Assembly: GCF_004368785.1 (NCBI RefSeq)
Contig: NZ_SODM01000001.1
Coordinates: forward strand, 930,001 to 994,000
From: Flavobacterium sp. 270
Lineage (GTDB): Bacteria > Bacteroidota > Bacteroidia > Flavobacteriales > Flavobacteriaceae
Direction: 5' to 3'
DNA length: 64,000 nucleotides
In this document: positions 9,276 to 15,997 of the stretch, piece after piece
Numbering within the stretch: the first letter of the stretch is position 1
Layout of the letters: each line of letters starts with the position of its first letter
The notes under the pieces: generated by a model
What the model was told of the DNA's origin: nothing
What the model saw: only the letters and a program-made list of their open reading frames with translations
The model's database searches: none
Made by a program: the position numbers and the translations under genes

Positions 9276-10415
9276 ATGATAAACAATTTAACGAATACCC
9301 AAAAAAAAACTATTACAAAAACAGATTTACTTAACAGCGGCGCGCTACAATATTATGACATGATTGTGTTTTGCCACCTTAGATGGCAATTTGTATACCA
9401 GCGTCCACAGCATATCATAAGCAGACTGGCATCTAACATGAAAGTTTTATTTATTGAGGAGCCAATTCATAATCATCAGGATGATACTACATCTGGAAAT
9501 CTAATGGTTATAACGGAGAAACTGCATGTTTTACAACCGTATACAAAAGATATTGAATCTATAATAGATGTTCTTCCTGCTTATATTAAAAACAAAACAA
9601 TTCCGGTTGGCTGGTTTTATTCGGCTTCATTTTCTCCTTTATTGGAACAAATTAATTTTGAAACTATTGTTTATGATTGTATGGATGAACTTTCACTTTT
9701 TAAAGATGCTCCGGTTCATCTTATCAATCAGGAAAAATACCTTATGGCGCATGCGGATATTGTTTTCACCGGCGGAAAATCATTGTATGAATCTAAAAAA
9801 CAGCTGCATTCAAATGTATACTGTTTTCCTAGTTCTGTAGACGAAGCCCATTTTGCACAAGCCTTAAACGGAATTTCTGCCGCAGCCGATATTGCCAGTT
9901 TACCAAAACCAATTGTGGGTTATTATGGCGTAATTGATGAACGTATTGATTTGGATTTACTTCACCAATGTGCCAAAAAACTGCCTGACGTTTCTTTTGT
10001 TATGATTGGTCCTTTGGCTAAAATTGAAGATGCTGATCTTCCCAAAGAAAACAATATTCATTATTTAGGAATGAAATCTTATAATGAACTTCCTAATTAT
10101 TTAAAAGCTTTTGACATCGCTATGATGCCATTTGCCCTGAATGATGCTACAAAATACATAAGCCCTACCAAAACCCTGGAATACATGGCGGCGGGAAAAC
10201 CAATTATTTCTACCAAAATTACAGATGTAGTTCGCGATTATAGCGACAGTGTAACCTTAATCGAAAATGATGGTGAATTTTGTGATGCGATAGAAACTTT
10301 GCTTTCAAAGAATCGTCTGGAGATGGAAATGGAATACAACAAAATTCTGGAAAAAACGTCGTGGAATTCAACGGCAGATAAAATGGAATCAATCATTAAA
10401 AAATTTGCAAAATGA
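9276..10415 (+). CDS. glycosyltransferase, GT4-like (GT-B fold)
   Basis: A 379-residue cytoplasmic GT-B protein. The N-terminal domain carries WQFVYQRPQHI, a motif seen in sugar transferases that act on lipid-linked or surface glycans. The C-terminal domain has VGYYGVIDERIDLDLL, FVMIGPL and the donor-binding TKTLEYMAAGKPIIST with its essential Glu. The first 25 residues are polar and may be outside the fold. It is the first gene of a six-gene operon and overlaps the UDP-galactopyranose mutase gene by 4 bp (ATGA). This pairing suggests that the donor may be UDP-galactofuranose. That is inference from context. Confidence 0.85.
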   Translation: MINNLTNTQKKTITKTDLLNSGALQYYDMIVFCHLRWQFVYQRPQHIISRLASNMKVLFIEEPIHNHQDDTTSGNLMVITEKLHVLQPYTKDIESIIDVLPAYIKNKTIPVGWFYSASFSPLLEQINFETIVYDCMDELSLFKDAPVHLINQEKYLMAHADIVFTGGKSLYESKKQLHSNVYCFPSSVDEAHFAQALNGISAAADIASLPKPIVGYYGVIDERIDLDLLHQCAKKLPDVSFVMIGPLAKIEDADLPKENNIHYLGMKSYNELPNYLKAFDIAMMPFALNDATKYISPTKTLEYMAAGKPIISTKITDVVRDYSDSVTLIENDGEFCDAIETLLSKNRLEMEMEYNKILEKTSWNSTADKMESIIKKFAK

Positions 10416-11545
10416 AACAAATAGACATTTTAATTATAGGTGCCGGAATCTCCGGTGCTGTAATTGCAGAACGGTATGCCTCGATTGGAAAAAAAGTTTT
10501 AATTATCGAGAAACGCAATCATATTGCAGGAAACTGCTATGATTACAGGGATGAAAATGGCATATTGGTTTCTAAATATGGTGCGCATTTATTTCATACC
10601 AATGACGAAGAGGTTTGGAAATATGTAAACCAATTCTCTGACTGGTATGAGTGGGAACATAAAGTAATCGCCAGAGTAGATGGCAAAACAGTGCCTATTC
10701 CGGTAAATATTACTACTGTAAATAAGTTGTTTGGCATTGCCATTTCTAACGAAGAAGAAATGAAAACCTGGCTCGAAGAACACCGCTCGCCAATTGCCAA
10801 ACCTGCAAATGGTGAAGATGCTGTTTTGAGCCGCGTTGGACCATTTTTGTATGAAAAAATGTTTAAACATTATACGAAAAAACAATGGGATAAATATCCT
10901 TCAGAACTCGATGCTTCGGTTTTAGACCGAATTCCGGTTAGGACTAATTTTGATGACCGATATTTTTCAGATACTTATCAGGCATTACCCAAAGGCGGTT
11001 ATACACAATTATTTGAAAAAATGCTGGATCATCCAAACATCGAAGTTTTACTGGAAACAGATTATTTTGATGTAAAAGATCAGTATGAAAATTACGAAAA
11101 ACTGTTTTATACAGGACCAGTAGATCGCTTTTTTGAATTCAAACACAGTCTTCTTGAAAAATTGGAATATCGTTCTATCAACTTTGTAAGTGAAACCATC
11201 GACGCCGAATTTTTTCAGGAAAACTCCGTGGTAAATTACCCGGGAACTGAAGTTGATTTTACCAGAATTATCGAATACAAACACTTTGGAAACCAAAAAT
11301 CAGATAAGACTACTGTTGTAAAAGAATTTACTGTAGATGAGGGAGAACCTTACTATCCGGTTCCCAACCCCCGCAATCAGGAAATTTATGCGCGCTATAA
11401 AGAAGAAGCCGACAAACTTGTGGATGTTCACTTTGTGGGAAGACTGGCCAATTACAAATATTTTAATATGGACCAGGCTTTTAAAAATGCACTGGATCTT
11501 TTTAATACATTAGAAAATAAACTTAGTTATAAAACAGCTGTTTAG
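10412..11545 (+). CDS. glf: UDP-galactopyranose mutase
   Basis: A 377-residue flavoenzyme converting UDP-galactopyranose to UDP-galactofuranose. The FAD-binding fold is at residues 5-35 (IDILIIGAGISGAVIAE, then the acidic end VLIIEKRNHIAGNCYD). YGAHLFHTNDEEVW, YTKKQWDKYPSELD and the late FVGRLANYKYFNMDQA are hallmark Glf segments with substrate Arg and FAD contacts. Length is normal. The start overlaps the preceding glycosyltransferase by 4 bp, and the next gene begins immediately after its stop codon, so translation is probably coupled. It makes galactofuranose precursors for a surface glycan. Confidence 0.97.
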   Translation: MKQIDILIIGAGISGAVIAERYASIGKKVLIIEKRNHIAGNCYDYRDENGILVSKYGAHLFHTNDEEVWKYVNQFSDWYEWEHKVIARVDGKTVPIPVNITTVNKLFGIAISNEEEMKTWLEEHRSPIAKPANGEDAVLSRVGPFLYEKMFKHYTKKQWDKYPSELDASVLDRIPVRTNFDDRYFSDTYQALPKGGYTQLFEKMLDHPNIEVLLETDYFDVKDQYENYEKLFYTGPVDRFFEFKHSLLEKLEYRSINFVSETIDAEFFQENSVVNYPGTEVDFTRIIEYKHFGNQKSDKTTVVKEFTVDEGEPYYPVPNPRNQEIYARYKEEADKLVDVHFVGRLANYKYFNMDQAFKNALDLFNTLENKLSYKTAV

Positions 11546-12688
11546 ATGGAACCTTTCACTACTTTTTTTATGGGGGGTTATGAATGTGCAGATCACATTA
11601 ACCGCTCTGGCGAAAGAATTAATCTTTTGAAAGAAACACAGCATGATATTCGTTTTTCTGATGATTATCAGGCTTTGGCTTCCATTGGTATTAAAACGGT
11701 GCGCGAAGGGATTTGTTGGAGTGTAGTGGAGAAATCTCCTGAAGTTTTTGACTTTTCTGAAGTTCATAATCGAATGCTTGCCGCAGAAAAATTTGGGATT
11801 CAGCAAATTTGGGATTTGATTCATTTTGGATATCCAGACGGAATTTACCCTACTCATCCTCATTTTTGCAGTCGTTTTGAAAAATTATGTGAAGCTTTTA
11901 CTTTGTTTTATAAACAGCATTCAAAACAGCCTTTATTTGTTGTCCCCATAAACGAAATCAGTTTTTTGTCCTGGCATTCAGGAGATGTGAGAGGGACAGT
12001 TCCTTTTGCGGTAAATAGTGGCTGGGATATTAAATACCATTTGTGCAAAGCCGCAATTTTAGGTATAAAAAAAATAAAAAATACAGATCCTGAAAGCCAC
12101 ATTATTTTGGTCGAACCGTTGGTAAAAATACACTCCTCTGATCCGGAAACTTTAAATGAAGTCTTTGATCTGAATGAAAATCAATATCAGGCCATGGATA
12201 TTATTGCTGGCAGAATGTGTCCGGAACTTGGCGGATCTGAAGAGTTTCTCGAAATTTTGGGTTTTAATTATTACTGGAACTGCCAGTGGGAAATAAATGG
12301 GCAGCCAGTAGACTGGCCGGATTCAGGCCAAAAAAGAATTCCTTTTTCAGAATTACTGCAACAGGCATACAAACGTTATGAGAAACCATTGTTTGTTTCA
12401 GAAACAGGACATTTTGGATCAGGTCGTGTTGAATGGCTAAATGAAATTTCATCTGAATGTTTATTGGCCCAAAAAAATGGTGTCGATTTAAAAGGGATCT
12501 GCATTTATCCCGTAACAGACCGGCCAGATTGGGATGATCTTACCAAATATTGTGAATGCGGCATCTGGGACCTGGACGAAAACAGCAACCGGATTCCACA
12601 CCAGCCATATATAGATGCTTTGCTGAAAGCACAGCTCAATTTTAAGAAAAAGAACTTTTTCAATCAATTTGTTGATTTTTTTAAATAA
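11546..12688 (+). CDS. glycoside hydrolase family 1-like protein
   Basis: A 380-residue (beta/alpha)8 protein with the two GH1/clan A catalytic positions in order: acid/base Glu in VVPINEISF (about residue 135) and nucleophile Glu in LFVSETGHFG (about 290). It is shorter than standard GH1 beta-glucosidases (about 450 residues) and lacks a signal peptide, so it is cytoplasmic. Enclosed between glf and a nucleotidyltransferase, it may trim or transfer sugars during assembly of the same glycan. Similar proteins near Glf genes are usually annotated only as family 1 glycosylhydrolases. Substrate unknown. Confidence 0.8.
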   Translation: MEPFTTFFMGGYECADHINRSGERINLLKETQHDIRFSDDYQALASIGIKTVREGICWSVVEKSPEVFDFSEVHNRMLAAEKFGIQQIWDLIHFGYPDGIYPTHPHFCSRFEKLCEAFTLFYKQHSKQPLFVVPINEISFLSWHSGDVRGTVPFAVNSGWDIKYHLCKAAILGIKKIKNTDPESHIILVEPLVKIHSSDPETLNEVFDLNENQYQAMDIIAGRMCPELGGSEEFLEILGFNYYWNCQWEINGQPVDWPDSGQKRIPFSELLQQAYKRYEKPLFVSETGHFGSGRVEWLNEISSECLLAQKNGVDLKGICIYPVTDRPDWDDLTKYCECGIWDLDENSNRIPHQPYIDALLKAQLNFKKKNFFNQFVDFFK

Positions 12689-12711
12689 TGTTTAATCAAA
12701 AAAAATATAAA

Positions 12712-13152
12712 ATGGAATTAACGAAAACAATAACCGGAATTACATTTAGTGCATTTGATTTATTGCATGCCGGTCATGTAAAAATGCTTGAAGAAGCAAA
12801 ATTACATTGTGACTATTTAATTGTAGGCCTTCAGACTGACCCCACAATTGACAGACCTGAGAAAAACAAACCCACACAATCTGTCGTAGAAAGATATATA
12901 CAACTCAAAGCCTGCAAATTTGTAGATGAAATTATTCCGTATGCCACAGAGCAGGACCTTCAGGATATCCTTCAGTCATTTGCTATTGATGTTCGAATCC
13001 TGGGCGAAGAATACAAAGATAAAAATTTTACAGGACGCGAGTACTGCGAAAAAATGGGTATAAAACTCCTTTATAACAAGCGCAACCATCGTTTCTCAAG
13101 CAGCGGACTCCGAAAAGAAGTTTACGAACGTGAATGTTTAAAATTAGTATAA
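12712..13152 (+). CDS. glycerol-3-phosphate cytidylyltransferase-like nucleotidyltransferase
   Basis: A 146-residue cytidylyltransferase-fold protein. It shows SAFDLLHAGHVKML with the HxGH nucleotide-binding motif (residues 19-22), DYLIVGLQTDP, and a late SSSGLRKEV segment in the place of the family's second active-site motif. Relatives activate glycerol-phosphate, ribitol-phosphate or ethanolamine-phosphate as CDP derivatives. The exact substrate cannot be read here. Start choice is open: an ATG at 12688 overlaps the preceding stop (TAATG) and would add eight Asn/Gln/Lys-rich residues. I chose 12712 because of its A-rich leader and fit to the family N-terminus. The downstream SET gene starts 1 bp after its stop. 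Confidence 0.88.
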   Translation: MELTKTITGITFSAFDLLHAGHVKMLEEAKLHCDYLIVGLQTDPTIDRPEKNKPTQSVVERYIQLKACKFVDEIIPYATEQDLQDILQSFAIDVRILGEEYKDKNFTGREYCEKMGIKLLYNKRNHRFSSSGLRKEVYERECLKLV

Positions 13153-13153
13153 T

Positions 13154-13765
13154 ATGATACATCCCGATACAGAAGTACGCTTTATAAGCAAAGAAAAAGG
13201 ATATGGCGTTGTGGCCACAAAACTAATTCCGAGAGGAACAATAACCTGGGTTCAGGACGATCTGGATCAGGTTTTTAGCAGAGAGAAAACAGCTAATCTA
13301 AAACCGTATATAAAAAAATACCTGGACACCTACTCTTTCACCAATAAAAATGGCGAAATGGTTTTGTGCTGGGATAATGGCAAATTTGTCAATCATAGCT
13401 TTAGGCCAAGCTGTTTTAGTACGCCGTACGATTTTGAAATTGCCATAAGAGATATTCAGCCGGGCGAAGAACTGACAGATGATTACGGTTATCTGAATGT
13501 CGAAAAACCCTTTTATGTTATTGATGAAGGCACCGAAAGAAAAACCGTTTATCCGGATGACATTCTTACTTTTCACGAAGAATGGGATGCCTTAATTAAA
13601 GAAAATGCTCCGGAAGTACTTAAAGTCGAGCAATCTTTAAGGACACTTATTCCTGAAAAGACGTGGAATGAATTTGTAAATGCTGTTTATCATGCCAATT
13701 CAATGAAATCGATATTGGAGTGTCATTATCAGCGTAATAATGTTGCTGTAAAAAGTGCGTCTTAG
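13154..13765 (+). CDS. SET-domain protein (putative protein lysine methyltransferase)
   Basis: A 203-residue protein whose first 120 residues form a compact SET domain. It has KGYGVVATKLIPRGT near the N-terminus, the knot motif FVNHSFRPSC (NHS plus Cys) and GEELTDDYGYL (ELxxDY), in the canonical order for S-adenosylmethionine-dependent lysine methyltransferases. The C-terminal 80 residues are helical and lack a zinc-binding post-SET cluster. Bacterial SET proteins are scattered, and their targets are mostly unknown. It is embedded in the glycan operon with 1-bp spacing to the cytidylyltransferase gene. No reason for that linkage is evident. Confidence 0.9.
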   Translation: MIHPDTEVRFISKEKGYGVVATKLIPRGTITWVQDDLDQVFSREKTANLKPYIKKYLDTYSFTNKNGEMVLCWDNGKFVNHSFRPSCFSTPYDFEIAIRDIQPGEELTDDYGYLNVEKPFYVIDEGTERKTVYPDDILTFHEEWDALIKENAPEVLKVEQSLRTLIPEKTWNEFVNAVYHANSMKSILECHYQRNNVAVKSAS

Positions 13766-13799
13766 TTTGTACATTAATAATTTAACTAAAGTTTATTTT

Positions 13800-14282
13800 A
13801 TGCCTTCAAATATTGTTATAAAATGCAGTAATACCATTGCTGCCAAAGGATGGAATATTGCTTTTGCAGAAAGCGCAAGCGCAGGAAGAATGGCTGCTGA
13901 ATTTTCTATGACCGAAAAATCAGGAGCTATTTTGCGTGGCGGAATTGTTTGTTATGAAGTATTTGTAAAGGAGCAGATTTTAAATGTTCCTCACAGTATA
14001 ATTGAAAAATGCACTCCGGAATCTGCAGATGTAACCAAAATACTGGCACAGCAAACCTTAAAAATATTCAATTCAAAAATAGCTGTTGGTATTACCGGGC
14101 TTACAACTCCCGGTGGCAGTGAAACTAAAGAAAAACCAGTAGGTACAATGTTTTTTCATATCATAACGCCAGATGATAAAATAAGTCACCGTGAAGTCTT
14201 TAAAGGCACACCAGAAGAAATTGTTTTGCAGGCAATTGATAAAACAGCAGAGCTCATAATAGAAAGTATTGCCAGACTTTAA
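13800..14282 (+). CDS. CinA C-terminal-domain protein (PncC-type nicotinamide-nucleotide amidase)
   Basis: A 160-residue stand-alone CinA-C domain. IAFAESASAGRMAAEFS replaces the usual AESCTGG loop but keeps the catalytic-Ser context. It is followed by SGAILRGGIVCYEVFVKEQIL and AVGITGLTTPGGSETKEKPVGTMFF split across the typical AxTGxAGPxGGxxxKPVG block. Relatives deamidate nicotinamide mononucleotide to nicotinate mononucleotide in NAD recycling. The start at 13800 (ATG) gives the family N-terminus; a GTG 45 bp upstream overlaps the SET gene and is less likely. It is the last gene of the operon, with a strong terminator downstream. Confidence 0.88.
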   Translation: MPSNIVIKCSNTIAAKGWNIAFAESASAGRMAAEFSMTEKSGAILRGGIVCYEVFVKEQILNVPHSIIEKCTPESADVTKILAQQTLKIFNSKIAVGITGLTTPGGSETKEKPVGTMFFHIITPDDKISHREVFKGTPEEIVLQAIDKTAELIIESIARL

Positions 14283-14342
14283 ATAAAAAAAACTGTATCA
14301 AATGGTGATTACAGGTTTTTCTTTCCTTATAAAAACAGAAAA

Positions 14343-14377
14343 ATATAAGCTGCTCAATGGCAGCTTATATTTTTTTA
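14343..14377. terminator. bidirectional terminator between convergent genes
   Basis: The stem ATATAAGCTGC/GCAGCTTATAT closes a TCAATG loop, with A residues before and T residues after it. It serves the glycan operon from the left and the minus-strand gene at 14396-14629 from the right. Confidence 0.85.
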
Positions 14378-14395
14378 ATGCTTTACAGCATATTA

Positions 14396-14629
14396 TTAAT
14401 TATTTGATTTCAGGGTTCCTGATTCGTCCTGCTGTAAATCTGTTGGAGATTCAGGTTCATCATTTGTATTTAATGATGATTTCAAAGTCTCCTGATCATT
14501 TTCGTTCGGTTTTTCCTGTTCATCAGGGCTGAAATCTCCAGATCCGCTATATTGATTTCTTGCATTAAAACCCTGATCCGTATCTTTAAATTCCTCATTA
14601 TCGGAATTTACTTTTTTTTGCTTTTCCAT
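14396..14629 (-). CDS. small acidic hydrophilic protein, unknown
   Basis: A 77-residue protein made almost entirely of Glu, Asp, Asn, Gln, Ser and Lys, with no hydrophobic core, so probably disordered. It begins MEKQKKVNSDNEEFKD and contains FNARNQYSGSGDFSPDEQ. I recognise no family. It lies 3 bp downstream of the membrane-protein gene at 14633-14890 on the same strand, so they form a two-gene unit. The shared upstream region carries the TRTAA-N16-TRTAA motif. Its composition resembles other small stress-region proteins of this window. Confidence 0.65.
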   Translation of the reverse strand: MEKQKKVNSDNEEFKDTDQGFNARNQYSGSGDFSPDEQEKPNENDQETLKSSLNTNDEPESPTDLQQDESGTLKSNN

Positions 14630-14632
14630 AAT

Positions 14633-14890
14633 TTATTCATTTACGTTTCTATCTTCAGCATCATGACCTTCCAATTTTACAAGTTTGTTATAAATTCCAA
14701 GCAGTAAAAAAGGAGCAGCCCATTGCCCTACAAATAATGCATTGTGGCTTTTACCCAAACATTTTAGGGTAAGTGATGTTCCCATTGCAGCCAATGAGGC
14801 ATACAAAAATAAATCTGACGGCAGTTTTGAAGTTTGTTCCTCAATAGCTTTTGCCGTAGCACCTTCTGTGTTTTGATTTTCTGATATCAT
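14633..14890 (-). CDS. small two-helix membrane protein, unknown
   Basis: An 85-residue protein with a polar N-terminus and two hydrophobic segments: LFLYASLAAMGTSLTL and ALFVGQWAAPFLLLGIYNKL. A charged tail with EGHDAEDRNVNE follows. This is a pattern common in Bacteroidota small membrane proteins of unknown role. It is first in a two-gene minus-strand unit with the acidic protein. A TGTAA-N16-TGTAA motif lies 57 bp upstream of its ATG. Confidence 0.7.
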   Translation of the reverse strand: MISENQNTEGATAKAIEEQTSKLPSDLFLYASLAAMGTSLTLKCLGKSHNALFVGQWAAPFLLLGIYNKLVKLEGHDAEDRNVNE

Positions 14891-14946
14891 AATAAATTTA
14901 TTTAAAATTAATATTTGGAAAATTAAGCAGCTCAGGTAAGGTTATC

Positions 14947-14972
14947 TTACAGAATTTATTTCAAAACTTACA
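14947..14972 (-). promoter_or_regulatory. TRTAA-N16-TRTAA site, upstream of the 14890 gene
   Basis: TGTAA (14968-14972) and TGTAAGAT (box at 14947-14951) on the minus strand, separated by 16 bp; the second box is 57 bp before the ATG at 14890. Confidence 0.6.
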
Positions 14973-15038
14973 ACATTATAAACATAAACCACATATAATC
15001 AACAAATTAGTAATATTTATTGTTTTTACTTTTCTTTT

Positions 15039-15165
15039 TTATTGTTTCATTCTCTCATCAGCTCCGTCATCTACACCACGTCCTTCAGGTATAGGCTGGT
15101 AAAGAGACCTTTAGTATCAGAGTATCTTACGCCATGCTTATATAATTTAAGTTGTAGTTAAAGTT
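15039..15165 (-). pseudogene. frameshifted remnant of a small conserved protein
   Basis: On the minus strand one frame reads LQLKLYKHGVRYSDTKGL. The following frame continues as YQPIPEGRGVDDGADERMKQ and a stop codon. Together they look like one small protein interrupted by a frameshift at about 15107. No start codon remains upstream of the first part. The family is not recognised. The fragment lies in the otherwise gene-free gap between 14890 and 15301, which also holds two regulatory motifs. Confidence 0.5.
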
Positions 15166-15218
15166 CACATTTTCATTTATTAAACAATTATTTAGAGTTT
15201 CATTACAGATGTAAATTC

Positions 15219-15244
15219 AATAACAAATTGAAGTTTTTTTATAA
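15219..15244 (+). promoter_or_regulatory. TRTAA-N16-TRTAA-like site, upstream of the 15301 gene
   Basis: AATAA (one mismatch in the first box) and TATAAAAA separated by 16 bp; the second box ends 57 bp before the ATG at 15301. Confidence 0.55.
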
Positions 15245-15300
15245 AAAAAACATGATGTATTAAATTAATTTTAAGCTTTAATCCTCTAATAACTAAGCAA

Positions 15301-15531
15301 ATGGAAAATTTAGAAAACGTAGACAACAAACAAAAACATCATTTTCACAGTCAGCATACCGACGCATCTGATAAAGACTCACGCGAAAATGCAAATACCG
15401 GTGACTGGGATGATGAACGTGATGATACCGGCACAGACCCTAACCGCTATAGCCCTGATAAATTTGAGCGAGGCAGTAACGATAACTCCGGCGGTGCAGG
15501 AAGCAGCGGAAGTGCGGCAACAAATAGTTAA
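15301..15531 (+). CDS. small Asp/Asn/Gly-rich hydrophilic protein, unknown
   Basis: A 76-residue, strongly polar protein with His-rich start (KQKHHFHSQHTDASD), an acidic middle (DWDDERDDTGTDPNRYS) and a Gly/Ser/Asn tail. There is no membrane segment and disorder is likely. I recognise no named family. It heads a group of three short genes (this one, the DUF3606 gene and the 57-residue gene) that ends at the LigD gene. A regulatory motif lies 57 bp upstream. Confidence 0.7.
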   Translation: MENLENVDNKQKHHFHSQHTDASDKDSRENANTGDWDDERDDTGTDPNRYSPDKFERGSNDNSGGAGSSGSAATNS

Positions 15532-15568
15532 TCCTTAAAAAAAATTTACTTACTATAATTTATTAATC

Positions 15569-15751
15569 ATGAGCGACGATTTAAACAAAAAAGGAATGCA
15601 GGACAGATCAAGAATTAATATGAATGAACCACATGAGGTCAGATACTGGACTGATAAATTTGGAGTTACCAAAGAGGAACTTCAAAAAGCAATTGAAAGA
15701 ACAGGTACCAATTCTGTTTCAGAAATTGAAAAGGCACTGGATATACAATAA
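15569..15751 (+). CDS. DUF3606 protein
   Basis: A 60-residue protein matching DUF3606. It has an N-terminal DRSRINMNEPHEVRYWTDKF, then a helix-turn-helix-like part with GVTKEELQKAIERTG and VSEIEKAL. DUF3606 proteins are small, widespread in soil bacteria, and of unknown function; they often sit in stress-gene neighbourhoods. It lies 38 bp after the preceding small gene and 18 bp before the next, so probably one transcript. Confidence 0.9.
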   Translation: MSDDLNKKGMQDRSRINMNEPHEVRYWTDKFGVTKEELQKAIERTGTNSVSEIEKALDIQ

Positions 15752-15768
15752 CGTAAAAGATAAATATT

Positions 15769-15942
15769 ATGCCGTGGTATAATGGGGATTACCCTCCATC
15801 TTATAAAAATCAGCCCGTAAAACTTCGGGACAAGGCTGTAGAAATTGCCAATGCACTACTAAAGGAAGGTACGGAAGAAGGTATTGCAATTGCAACCGGA
15901 CTCAAGCGCGCACGTGAATTTTTTAAAAATGAGAAGAAATAA
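15769..15942 (+). CDS. 57-residue conserved small protein (MPWYNGDYP type)
   Basis: A short gene beginning ATG CCG TGG TAT and encoding 57 residues: MPWYNGDYPPSYKNQP, then a helix with LRDKAVEIANALLKEG and the end LKRAREFFKNEKK. The start MPWxxGDYPxxxxN..P and the EEGIAIATGLKRA part recur in many small Bacteroidota and Proteobacteria proteins that I know only as hypothetical, often next to DUF3606 or ligase genes. It fills the space between the DUF3606 gene and ligD. Confidence 0.8.
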   Translation: MPWYNGDYPPSYKNQPVKLRDKAVEIANALLKEGTEEGIAIATGLKRAREFFKNEKK

Positions 15943-15997
15943 AACCACAATCTCAATAGCGCAGATAGGATATCCTGTTGATATAAAATGATAAAAG

